From: an uncultured Chromatiaceae bacterium
GTDB lineage: Bacteria > Pseudomonadota > Gammaproteobacteria > Enterobacterales > Alteromonadaceae
Assembly: GCA_946482615.1 (NCBI GenBank)
Contig: CAMLSF010000114.1
Span: 1 to 12,187 of the forward strand
Length of the DNA: 12,187 nt
Reading direction: 5' to 3'
Shown here: positions 1 to 7,193 of the stretch, in pieces
Position numbering within the stretch: position 1 is the stretch's first letter
How the letters are laid out: each line of letters starts with the position of its first letter
Program-made: the position numbers and the translations under genes
Notes under the pieces: generated by a model
What the model saw: the letters and a program-made list of their open reading frames with translations, nothing else
Told to the model about the DNA's origin: nothing
Database searches by the model: none

Positions 1-1408
1 AAAAATCTATATCAAATAGGATCACTGCCATGTCCTGTCTGTGACGCTGTTGCCGCGCGACCTCAGATGCCAGTCTCTTGTCAAAAGCCCTCCTGTTGTA
101 CAAGCCCGTCAACGCATCTTTTTCAGCCTGTTCTTCCAGTTCTCTGTTACTTTGCTGTAGTTCTTCAGTCAAACGAGACAACAAACAAGTGAGACGCCTT
201 CTCGCATTCAAATGGCGATTAGAAAATACATCGGAGGCGACAGAGTGTGGCTCCGCAGGCAGCAGCTTGCTGACTTTTCCCCTTCCTTTTTCCCTAAGTC
301 CAACGGAGATGTGAATACCATTGTGAACTTCCCAGCCTTCCGCCTCAGCCAGAAATTCTCCAAAGGTGAAAAGACCTACGGCAGGAGCCAACTCCTCGTA
401 TGGTTTAATTTCATGCTCTATATGTTCCTGCATGACGCCGCGTCGGGACCCGCACAGATAAAGATAAATCGCCTGAGGTGAAAAACCTGCCATCTGCTGA
501 ACAGAGCGCTGATTTCCATCCAGAAATTGGTCCACATCCCCATAACCGAGCCGGATAACTTCCCCGGGTTTGATGTCACTAAGTAACACCAATGTACCTT
601 CTGGCTCTGCATTAATTGGCACGCGGATCACTTCTTTACCGTCCCTGGTCAGCATTAACGGGAAATCCAGTACTTGAGAGAAAAAATCGTCCGTTGTATC
701 TATTCCAAGATAATGCTGATACAACATTCTGGCGGGTTTCTGGTCGAGTTGGACAATTCTGTTTTTTTCAACCTCAGTGGCAACAAACTCCCGCCCCACC
801 GCCTGCCATCCTAAATGGCTTTGTAGCAAGATATCCAAATCTGAGCCAAAGAAACACACCAACACTGCCCCGGTAGAACTCAACCAATCGTTGTGCAATA
901 ACCAGCTTTGCTCTGAAGTTCCATAATGTCCCGGACTACCTCCAAAAACCGGGCATTGCAAAACCTGAGCAACACCATGTAACAACCTCTTGCAATTCAG
1001 ATTCAGAGCTGTCGCCAGTAGCAACGCACCTTTAAGCTCCGCCTCAACAGAATGCAGAAGACAAAAGGACGCCAGCTCTTCCCCCTGCTCAAGTTCTGCC
1101 TCCTGAGTGACGGGTAAAGCGCAAACTGATACTTTGCTGAATTCAAAGACAGTAGCAGAGATCACAACAGCTCCGGTGCAGGCTTTGCCGTCAACAATTT
1201 CACCTGCACTGCTCCCGCCAATAATCACTGCATCAGGTAGCACATGACGCAGCTTTTGGGAGAGCTCTAATGCAAAGCCCGCTAAATCTGAGGGAAAATA
1301 CAATTGAAACAACAGAGCGCCTTTATTAAGAGGATTTCTATAAATACTACTTAGCCATACCCCGCAATCTGACCAGCCTGTGTAGCGACTTACATAATGT
1401 CTAATCAT
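1..1408 (-). CDS. FIST-domain sensor with C-terminal GGDEF (diguanylate cyclase) domain, 3' end outside window
   Basis: The first 469 codons read openly to the left edge. Residues about 25-215 look like FIST_N (GGSSAGEI at 64-71, FGGSPGHYG at 155-163). Residues about 220-375 look like FIST_C (FTFGEFL at 347-353). A charged, probably coiled-coil linker (about 405-430) leads into the start of a GGDEF domain: DALTGLYNRR at 431-440, then FDID at 465-468, the first metal-binding segment. The GGDEF signature lies beyond the window, so cyclase activity cannot be judged. FIST domains are thought to bind small ligands such as amino acids; the inferred role is a cytoplasmic ligand sensor that sets cyclic-di-GMP. 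No transmembrane segment is visible. The ATG at 1408 was chosen because GGAG lies 9 nt upstream; in-frame ATGs at 1417 and 1435 lack a well-placed site, and a TGA sits just before 1435. It is divergent from the efflux operon. Confidence 0.9.
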   Translation of the reverse strand, partial: MIRHYVSRYTGWSDCGVWLSSIYRNPLNKGALLFQLYFPSDLAGFALELSQKLRHVLPDAVIIGGSSAGEIVDGKACTGAVVISATVFEFSKVSVCALPVTQEAELEQGEELASFCLLHSVEAELKGALLLATALNLNCKRLLHGVAQVLQCPVFGGSPGHYGTSEQSWLLHNDWLSSTGAVLVCFFGSDLDILLQSHLGWQAVGREFVATEVEKNRIVQLDQKPARMLYQHYLGIDTTDDFFSQVLDFPLMLTRDGKEVIRVPINAEPEGTLVLLSDIKPGEVIRLGYGDVDQFLDGNQRSVQQMAGFSPQAIYLYLCGSRRGVMQEHIEHEIKPYEELAPAVGLFTFGEFLAEAEGWEVHNGIHISVGLREKGRGKVSKLLPAEPHSVASDVFSNRHLNARRRLTCLLSRLTEELQQSNRELEEQAEKDALTGLYNRRAFDKRLASEVARQQRHRQDMAVILFDIDF

Positions 1409-1482
1409 AAAAGCCATCTCCGGAATCGACGTCATTCAATAACCGCAATTCAATGCCAGATGCACAGGTTCAGAATTGTTAT

Positions 1483-1501
1483 TTGTGAGTTGAACTCACA
1501 A
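1483..1501. repeat. 19-bp inverted repeat upstream of the RND operon (putative operator)
   Basis: TTGTGAGTT-G-AACTCACAA has two perfect 9-bp arms around one central base. It lies between the divergent FIST-GGDEF gene and the efflux operon, 22 bp upstream of the predicted -35 hexamer. Its right arm is the start of the block shared with the SDR promoter. A dyad this regular in a divergent promoter region is probably a regulator site; the protein that binds it is unknown. Confidence 0.55.
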
Positions 1502-1535
1502 GTACATTTAAAAAATCGATCATTATCAGAACAAT
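1493..1535 (+). promoter_or_regulatory. Shared 43-bp promoter block, copy 1 (RND operon)
   Basis: This segment aligns without gaps to 6135-6177 upstream of the SDR gene, with 34 of 43 positions identical. The last 16 bases, TCATTATCAGAACAAT, are identical. It contains the proposed -35 hexamer of the efflux promoter and would span about -65 to -23. That placement fits a LysR-type activator or a repressor. The similarity is read directly; binding is inferred. Confidence 0.6.
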
Positions 1536-1551
1536 TCAAGTCTTCTAAAGT
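1523..1551 (+). promoter_or_regulatory. Predicted sigma-70 promoter of the RND efflux operon
   Basis: The -35 hexamer is TTATCA (1523-1528), the spacer is 17 bp, and the -10 hexamer is TAAAGT (1546-1551). Each matches 4 of 6 consensus bases. The same arrangement recurs at the SDR gene, which raises confidence. Transcription would begin near 1558, leaving a leader of about 125 nt. Confidence 0.5.
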
Positions 1552-1580
1552 AGCCCCAGCTTGCAGAGAGCTTACGCCGA

Positions 1581-1594
1581 CAGTCTGCAGACTG
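1581..1594. repeat. 14-bp perfect palindrome in the RND operon leader
   Basis: CAGTCTGCAGACTG is a perfect palindrome just downstream of the predicted transcription start. It could be a second repressor site or simply a small hairpin. Nearby, GCTTACGCC occurs twice (1570-1578 and 1628-1636), and GCTGG/CCAGC (1638-1652) can form a small hairpin ahead of the ribosome-binding site. Confidence 0.35.
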
Positions 1595-1682
1595 ATGTAC
1601 AGATGTAAACCATAGACAGTAGTTATTGCTTACGCCAGCTGGAGTTACCAGCACAACCTAACCATGCTTCAGGAGCATAAAC

Positions 1683-2849
1683 ATGAAATTGTACAAATAT
1701 CTAACTGCAGTTTCTGCCCTGGTTCTGATCCTGGCAGTATCCACTTTCTGCAGTGCCCGAACCGAAGGAAACACGCTGGATAAAGCAACTGCTGAACCTG
1801 CTGTATCCACTTCAGTGCTTATCGTCCAACCCACAGAAATACCGATCTGGACCGAATACTCAGGCAGACTTGAGGCCATTGAGCAAGTCGAAGTTCGTTC
1901 CAGAGTATCAGGGCCTGTGACCGCAGTTTATTTTACCGAGGGCAGTACTGTGCGTCAGGGAGACCCATTATTTCAGATAGACCCGAAACCCTATCAGGCA
2001 AATGTCAGGGCGGCGCAAGCCCGGCTGAGCAGCGCCCGGGTTCAGGCCAAAAAAGCTGAAACTGAATGGAAAAGAGCTCAATCACTGGTTCAGAGTCGTA
2101 TGATCAGTCAACAGCAGGCAGATGAGCTGATGTACAGACATCAGGAAGCGGTAGCAGCGGTAAGAACAACTGAGGCTGAACTGGAAACCCGTAAACTGGA
2201 ACTGGATTACACAACGGTAAAAGCGCCTATAGATGGAAGAATTGGTGCCCGTAGAATAACCCTGGGTAATCTGGTTGAAGCAGGTCCATCCTCTGCAGTG
2301 CTGGCCGTTATTACTCAGTTAGACCCTATTTACGCCAGTTTTGACGTTGACGATAAATTTGTCAGTCAGTTGTTACCTCTGGTTTATGGCGATAATCCTC
2401 ATAATCAGGTGCATGTTCAGTTAGACAGCAACGGCAAAGTTCAGCAAGGCCGATTACAATTGGTTGAAAATCAGCTGGATAATCGCACAGGTACGCTCAG
2501 AATTAGAGCAGAGTTCAGTAACGCTGATAACTTATTACTGGCAGGTCAGTTTGTCCGGGTCCGCATGGCGCTGGCGGCACAAGAACAACAAATCAGTGTC
2601 GACCCAACAGCCATAGGCACTAATCAGGACCAACGTTTTGTAATGACGCTGGATGACAACAATCAGGCTGTTTATACAGAAGTCGAACTGGGTGCTCAGG
2701 TCAATGGAAATCAGATCATTCTTAACGGACTGCGTGAAGGTGATCGAGTTCTGAAATTTGCCAACAACAAAATTAAGACCGGGACTATGATTAATCCACT
2801 GTATCAGACGGTTGATACTGAACCGTCCGATGAAAAAACAGAGGACTAG
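1683..2849 (+). CDS. RND efflux periplasmic adaptor (membrane fusion protein), MexE-like
   Basis: This 388-residue protein is the periplasmic adaptor linking an RND pump to an outer-membrane channel. A hydrophobic export signal spans about 8-22. The first half of a lipoyl-type domain is at about 66-100 (VRSRVSG, then EGSTVRQGDPLFQIDP), an alpha-hairpin at about 102-172, the second lipoyl half at about 173-205 (VKAPIDGRIGARRITLGNLV), a beta-barrel at about 210-297, and a membrane-proximal domain at about 300-370. NRTGTLRIRAEF and PTAIGTNQDQRFV resemble MexE-type adaptors. Cys23 follows Phe, so it is a poor lipobox; cleavage after Ala25 by signal peptidase I is as likely. AGGAG lies 7 nt before the ATG. 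The stop is 3 bp before the permease start, so the two form an operon. Length and domain order are normal for the family. Confidence 0.95.
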   Translation: MKLYKYLTAVSALVLILAVSTFCSARTEGNTLDKATAEPAVSTSVLIVQPTEIPIWTEYSGRLEAIEQVEVRSRVSGPVTAVYFTEGSTVRQGDPLFQIDPKPYQANVRAAQARLSSARVQAKKAETEWKRAQSLVQSRMISQQQADELMYRHQEAVAAVRTTEAELETRKLELDYTTVKAPIDGRIGARRITLGNLVEAGPSSAVLAVITQLDPIYASFDVDDKFVSQLLPLVYGDNPHNQVHVQLDSNGKVQQGRLQLVENQLDNRTGTLRIRAEFSNADNLLLAGQFVRVRMALAAQEQQISVDPTAIGTNQDQRFVMTLDDNNQAVYTEVELGAQVNGNQIILNGLREGDRVLKFANNKIKTGTMINPLYQTVDTEPSDEKTED

Positions 2850-2852
2850 TCC

Positions 2853-5800
2853 ATGAATCTGATTAATTATTTTATTAACAGACCTATTTTTGCTGCTGTA
2901 TTTTCCATACTGATCCTGATCGCCGGGCTGGTGTCTTTACCCCAGCTCCCGGTGTCGGAGTACCCTGAAGTCGTTCCTCCGACCATAGTCGTCAGCGCAC
3001 GTTTTCCCGGCGCAAGCCCTGATGTGGTGGCCCAGACGGTAGCTGCACCGCTGGAAGAAAACATCAACGGTATAGAAGGTCTGCTGTATATGAATAGCGT
3101 GGCCACTTCGGACGGACAGCTGACACTGACTTTAACTTTTACATTGGGTATGGACCCGAATCTTGCGTTACAACTGACTCAAAACAGAGTGCTACAGGCG
3201 CAATCGCGTTTACCGGAAGACGCAAGACGGCTTGGTATCTCTGTCGTAAAAAGCACTCCTGACCTGACCATTGCTGTGCATTTGTATTCACCGGACAACA
3301 GCTATGATATGACCTACTTATCCAACTACGCTATTTTGAATATCAGAGACAGGATGACCCGGATCCAGGGGGTGGGTAATGTTCAAATGCGCGGAGCCGG
3401 CGAATATGCAATGCGCATCTGGCTGGATCCCAACAAGCTCGCAGAGCGCCAACTCTCGGCACAGGATGTAATTCAAGCCATACGTGAAGAAAACCTGCAA
3501 GCGGCCAGCGGAATTATAGGCGCATCACCTACTCTGCCAGAAATTGCCACTCAGTTGGCCATCAATGTCCGTGGCCGGCTGGAGAATGAACAGGAATTTG
3601 GCGATATCATAGTGCAGACCAGCCCATCCGGCGGCATTACACGCTTAAAAGAGGTTGCCAGAGTTGAGCTGGGAGCTGCGGAATACGCTTCCCGCGCATT
3701 GATCGATGGCAAACCTGCTGCCGCTATGCTGGTACTTCAGGCTCCGGGGTCAAATACAGTAGAAATTGGCCGTCAGGTCAGAGCCCTGATGGAAGAACTG
3801 AAAAAAGATATGCCCCCTGGTGTGGATTACCGTATTGCCTTCGACCCCACACAGTTTGTCACTGCATCCATAGACTCTGTTGTCATGACCTTACTGGAAG
3901 CAACAGTTCTGGTCGTTTTAGTCGTCATTTTATTTTTGCAAACCTGGCGAGCCTCTTTAATTCCTTTGTTAGCAGTACCGGTGTCCATAGTGGGCACATT
4001 CGCCCTGATGTGGGTTTTAGGGTACTCGATCAATACGCTGACCCTGTTTGGGCTTGTGCTGGCTATAGGTATAGTTGTTGATGACGCCATAGTTGTGGTG
4101 GAGAATGTCGAACGAAATATATCATTAGGCCATAGCCCAAAAAACGCTGCCTATCTGGCCATGAAAGAGGTCGCCGGACCAGTTATAGCTATTTCTCTGG
4201 TACTTTGCGCCGTCTTTGTTCCACTGGCTTTTGCTTCCGGGCTCACGGGTCAATTTAACCGCCAGTTTGCAATGACTATTGCTATATCCACTGTTATTTC
4301 TGCGCTGAACTCCTTAACCTTGTCGCCAGCCTTATCTGCACTGCTGCTGCAACCTCATGGTGCCGAACCAGACAAATTAAGCAGGGCCCTGAACTGGCTG
4401 CTCGGAGGCTTCTTCAACAAGTTTAACCTGATGTTCAACCGTGGCAGCATGGCTTATAGCAAAAGCCTCGGCAAAATGGCTGGTCGTAAATCGGTTTTCT
4501 TAGGTATTTACCTGTTACTTGCCGCAGCAACTTTTGGCTTATTCCAATCACTCCCGACAGGTTTTGTGCCGCCACAAGACAGAGGATACCTGATATCAGC
4601 AGTCCAATTACCTGATGGCGCCACACTGGACAGAACTGAGCAGGTGATGCGGCGTATGAGCGAAATGGCGGGTACAGATCCTGGGGTGGCAGCGACTTTG
4701 GCTTTTCCTGGCCTGTCAATCAGCGGTTTTACAACCAGCTCCAACGCAGGGATTTTATTTACTCCACTCCGTGATTTCTCGGAACGAACAGAGCCTGATT
4801 TAACCTCTCAGGCTATTGCTGACCGCTTAAGAGCAAAATATGTCGGTATAGAAGAAGCCAGTGTAATGGTATTTTCTCCTCCTCCGGTCAGAGGACTGGG
4901 CACTACTGGTGGTTTTAAGCTGCAGTTAGAAGACAAAGCAGCTCTGGGTTATGAAGCCCTGGACCGTGCGACCAGAGACTTCATTGCTGCTGCACAACAA
5001 AGGCCTGAACTGACCCCTCTGTTTACTACTTTCCAAATCAATGTACCCCAACTGCATGCGGAAGTAGACAGAACCAAAGCCAGACAACTAGGTATTGCTG
5101 TGCCTGATATTTTCAGTACACTTCAGACCTACCTGGGCAGTTCCTATGTAAATGACTTCAATCGCTTCGGCCGCACTTACACAGTGCGCGCTCAGGCTGA
5201 TGCCCCTTTCAGGGCTACAGCCGAAGATATAGGAGGGCTGAAAGTAAAATCACAAAGTGGTGAACTGATCCCTCTGGCCTCCCTGCTGCAGTTAACGCCA
5301 ACTTTTGGTCCGGAACGAGTCATCAGGTACAACGGCTTCCCAAGCGCAGATATTTCTGGCTCTGCAGCTCCGGGCTATTCCAGCGGTGAAGCCAGAGCCG
5401 CTATTGAGCAGTTGGCAGAAGAGACTCTGCCCCCTGGTATAAGCTACGAGTGGACCGAACTGACCTATCAGGAAATACTGGCGGGAGATTCAGGCCCCTG
5501 GCTATTTGCTTTGTCCATTTTGCTGGTGTATCTGGTGTTGGCCGCCTTGTATGAACATCTGAAATTGCCTCTGTCCATTTTGCTGATTGTGCCTATGGCG
5601 ATATTGTCTGCATTGACGGGGATCTGGCTGACCAACGGGGATGTCAACGTCTTTACTCAAATAGGGCTTGTGGTGCTGGTCGGGCTTTCTGCAAAAAATG
5701 CCATTCTGATTGTAGAATTTGCCAATCAGCTTGAACAGGAAGGCCGCACGGCAAAGGAGGCGATCCTGGAAGCATGTCGTTTGCGGTTAAGGCCCATATT

Positions 5801-5987
5801 AATGACTTCTTTTGCTTTTATTGCAGGTGTTACTCCGCTGCTGTTGTCGAGCGGTCCAGGCTTTGAATTACGTCAGCAAATGGGCATTACAGTGTTTTCC
5901 GGCATGCTTGGCGTGACTTTTTTTGGCTTAGTTCTGACACCTATGTTTTACCTTTTACTGCGCCGGAAAAACTCGCCAGTTCATTAA
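2853..5987 (+). CDS. RND efflux inner-membrane permease (HAE1 family), MexF-like
   Basis: This 1044-residue pump drives proton-coupled export of amphiphilic compounds from the periplasm and inner membrane. It has the usual 12-helix, two-half architecture: TM1 at about 9-28, the first periplasmic loop to about 335, helices TM2-TM6 from about 340, a second periplasmic loop after TM7, and the last helices at about 870-1035. Proton-relay residues are present: Asp410-Asp411 in GIVVDDAIVVVENVERN (TM4) and Lys948 in GLSAKNAILIVEF (TM10). NDFNRFGRTY, EWTELTYQEILAG and EACRLRLRPILMTS closely match MexF as I remember it. MexF exports chloramphenicol, fluoroquinolones and quinolone-signal precursors; whether substrates are shared here is inference. 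GAGG lies 8 nt before the ATG, and the adaptor ends 3 bp upstream. No outer-membrane factor gene follows before the terminator, so a distant TolC/OprN-like channel is implied. Confidence 0.96.
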   Translation: MNLINYFINRPIFAAVFSILILIAGLVSLPQLPVSEYPEVVPPTIVVSARFPGASPDVVAQTVAAPLEENINGIEGLLYMNSVATSDGQLTLTLTFTLGMDPNLALQLTQNRVLQAQSRLPEDARRLGISVVKSTPDLTIAVHLYSPDNSYDMTYLSNYAILNIRDRMTRIQGVGNVQMRGAGEYAMRIWLDPNKLAERQLSAQDVIQAIREENLQAASGIIGASPTLPEIATQLAINVRGRLENEQEFGDIIVQTSPSGGITRLKEVARVELGAAEYASRALIDGKPAAAMLVLQAPGSNTVEIGRQVRALMEELKKDMPPGVDYRIAFDPTQFVTASIDSVVMTLLEATVLVVLVVILFLQTWRASLIPLLAVPVSIVGTFALMWVLGYSINTLTLFGLVLAIGIVVDDAIVVVENVERNISLGHSPKNAAYLAMKEVAGPVIAISLVLCAVFVPLAFASGLTGQFNRQFAMTIAISTVISALNSLTLSPALSALLLQPHGAEPDKLSRALNWLLGGFFNKFNLMFNRGSMAYSKSLGKMAGRKSVFLGIYLLLAAATFGLFQSLPTGFVPPQDRGYLISAVQLPDGATLDRTEQVMRRMSEMAGTDPGVAATLAFPGLSISGFTTSSNAGILFTPLRDFSERTEPDLTSQAIADRLRAKYVGIEEASVMVFSPPPVRGLGTTGGFKLQLEDKAALGYEALDRATRDFIAAAQQRPELTPLFTTFQINVPQLHAEVDRTKARQLGIAVPDIFSTLQTYLGSSYVNDFNRFGRTYTVRAQADAPFRATAEDIGGLKVKSQSGELIPLASLLQLTPTFGPERVIRYNGFPSADISGSAAPGYSSGEARAAIEQLAEETLPPGISYEWTELTYQEILAGDSGPWLFALSILLVYLVLAALYEHLKLPLSILLIVPMAILSALTGIWLTNGDVNVFTQIGLVVLVGLSAKNAILIVEFANQLEQEGRTAKEAILEACRLRLRPILMTSFAFIAGVTPLLLSSGPGFELRQQMGITVFSGMLGVTFFGLVLTPMFYLLLRRKNSPVH

Positions 5988-6005
5988 CCTAACTTTCAGG
6001 TAACC

Positions 6006-6043
6006 AGCCCCTCTGCTCTTTTGGACAGGGGGGCTTTTTTATT
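6006..6043 (+). terminator. Rho-independent terminator of the RND operon
   Basis: AGCCCCTCTG (6006-6015) pairs with CAGGGGGGCT (6026-6035) as a 10-bp stem with one T-G wobble and a 10-nt loop. A run of six T (6035-6040) follows directly. It starts 19 nt after the permease stop codon and ends the two-gene operon. Confidence 0.9.
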
Positions 6044-6134
6044 AAGGTTATTTATAAATCAATACTTCCGCTGCACCGAAATAAGAGCCCCCTCCTGTTC
6101 GTCCAGGGTGTAAGCGCCTCCGATTTATAAATTA

Positions 6135-6150
6135 AATTCACTAGTGAATT
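6135..6150. repeat. 16-bp perfect palindrome upstream of the SDR gene (putative operator)
   Basis: AATTCACTAGTGAATT is identical to its own reverse complement. It ends 14 bp upstream of the predicted -35 hexamer and overlaps the 5' end of the block shared with the efflux promoter. Its left half (AATTCACTAG) corresponds to AACTCACAAG at the pump operon. Confidence 0.55.
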
Positions 6151-6177
6151 AAAAATAATGGTCATTATCAGAACAAT
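6135..6177 (+). promoter_or_regulatory. Shared 43-bp promoter block, copy 2 (SDR gene)
   Basis: This is the counterpart of 1493-1535: 34 of 43 bases are identical with no gap, ending in the invariant TCATTATCAGAACAAT (6162-6177). Flanking sequence on both sides is not conserved, so this looks like constrained binding-site sequence and not a copied gene segment. It would cover about -65 to -23 of the SDR promoter. Confidence 0.6.
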
Positions 6178-6193
6178 AACACCCACGTATAGT
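6165..6193 (+). promoter_or_regulatory. Predicted sigma-70 promoter of the SDR gene
   Basis: The -35 hexamer TTATCA (6165-6170), a 17-bp spacer and the -10 hexamer TATAGT (6188-6193, 5 of 6 consensus) make a good sigma-70 promoter. Its -35 lies at the same point of the shared block as in the efflux operon. Transcription would start near 6200, giving a leader of about 70 nt. Confidence 0.6.
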
Positions 6194-6269
6194 GCTCCTA
6201 CACAAACGCAGCGTCACCGACAGGTGATGGTTTAGTGCAACATTTAACCTTTAATTTTGGAGATACATT

Positions 6270-7103
6270 ATGCGTACTTGGTTTATTACTGGCGCCTCCC
6301 GCGGCTTTGGCACTCTGTTCGTAGAAAAAGCACTGTCTGCAGGAGATCAAGTGATCGCCACAGCCAGAAAGCCGGAAAGCATCATTGCACGTTTCGGTGA
6401 CCACCCCAACTTACTGGCTCTGAAGCTGGATGTAAATAATGCCGGGGAAGCAATTGAGGCAGCGGCGCAAGGTGTGGCTCGTTTTGGCCGGATCGACATT
6501 CTGGTGAATAACGCGGGTTATGGTTTATTAGGTGCAGTTGAAGAGGCCAGCCCTGAAGAAACCGAAAATCTGTTCAGAACCAACGTATTTGGTGTGTTGA
6601 ACGTAACCAACGCTGTGTTACCTCAGATGCGTCAGCAAAAAAGCGGACATCTGATTAACATTTCGACCATAGGTTCAATCAAGGCTTATGTAGGCTGGGG
6701 CGTCTATGGCGCGACCAAGTTTGCGGTTGAAGGACTCACTGAAGCTTTAGCTCAGGAACTGGCACCACTTGGCATCCATGCCACAGTAGTTCAGCCCGGC
6801 TTCTTCAGAACGGATTTCCTGGATGATCAATCCCTGGTTCGTAGCAGCAAACATATTGAGGATTACCACGAGACAGCAGGTGCCATGCGTAACTTCGCCA
6901 ATGATTACAACCATGCTCAGCCTGGTGATCCGGTTAAACTGGCTGAGGCTGTTTATCAGATGACACTGGCCACTAAGCCACCACTCAGATTACCTCTGGG
7001 TAGCGATACCGTCCCCCGTGTACATGAAAAAACTGCACAGGTTCTGGCTGAACTGGAAGAGTGGTTACCACTGACGATGTCTACTGACTTGCAGGCAGAC
7101 TAA
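6270..7103 (+). CDS. Classical short-chain dehydrogenase/reductase (SDR) family oxidoreductase
   Basis: This 277-residue cytoplasmic protein is a classical SDR that would interconvert a carbonyl and an alcohol using NAD(P)H. The cofactor motif TGASRGFG is at 7-14, NNAG at 80-83, an active-site Asn at 105, and YGATK with Tyr146 and Lys150. The residue 13 before the Tyr, usually the catalytic Ser, is Thr133 (sequence NISTIGS); Ser132 is adjacent. Arg11 and Arg33 favour NADP(H) over NAD(H), by family rules. PGFFRTDFLDD at 176-186 follows the usual PG motif. The substrate cannot be read from sequence. GGAG lies 7 nt before the ATG. The gene is monocistronic: a terminator precedes it and another follows. 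Its promoter shares a 43-bp block with the efflux operon, suggesting co-regulation. Confidence 0.93.
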   Translation: MRTWFITGASRGFGTLFVEKALSAGDQVIATARKPESIIARFGDHPNLLALKLDVNNAGEAIEAAAQGVARFGRIDILVNNAGYGLLGAVEEASPEETENLFRTNVFGVLNVTNAVLPQMRQQKSGHLINISTIGSIKAYVGWGVYGATKFAVEGLTEALAQELAPLGIHATVVQPGFFRTDFLDDQSLVRSSKHIEDYHETAGAMRNFANDYNHAQPGDPVKLAEAVYQMTLATKPPLRLPLGSDTVPRVHEKTAQVLAELEEWLPLTMSTDLQAD

Positions 7104-7126
7104 GACGCAAGACCTCAAAAGCTACA

Positions 7127-7149
7127 GCGAAATGCATCTTTCATTTCGC
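7127..7149 (+). other. Hairpin between SDR stop codon and its terminator
   Basis: GCGAAATG (7127-7134) pairs perfectly with CATTTCGC (7142-7149) around a 7-nt loop. No T-run follows, so it is not a terminator by itself. Placed just before the terminator hairpin, it may stabilise the 3' end of the SDR transcript. Confidence 0.4.
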
Positions 7150-7156
7150 CTGAATT

Positions 7157-7193
7157 CAGAGTCTGGCATTTTTGCCGGACTCTGCGCCTTTTT
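7157..7193 (+). terminator. Rho-independent terminator after the SDR gene
   Basis: CAGAGTCTGGCA (7157-7168) pairs with TGCCGGACTCTG (7173-7184), giving 12 pairs with one T-G wobble and a 4-nt loop. CGCC and five T (7189-7193) follow. The stem is very stable, though the T-run starts 4 nt after it. Confidence 0.85.

Noticed and set aside
418..612. Open frame opposite to the usual reading within the FIST gene (64 codons, minus)
   Set aside because: It is another frame of the FIST-GGDEF gene, whose own frame shows clear domain motifs; no ribosome-binding site or family match.
1507..1535. Exact MexT-type nod box at the efflux promoter
   Set aside because: The sequence contains ATCGAT, but I could not fit the spacing of the MexT consensus I recall, so no MexT site is claimed.
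4435..4744. Two overlapping minus-strand frames inside the RND permease gene
   Set aside because: Antisense shadows of a continuous permease frame with intact proton-relay residues.
6059..6124. Minus-strand 21-codon stretch (ending in LISVQRKY) between the RND terminator and the SDR promoter
   Set aside because: It looks protein-like but is very short, has stops on both sides and no start; chance is enough to explain it.
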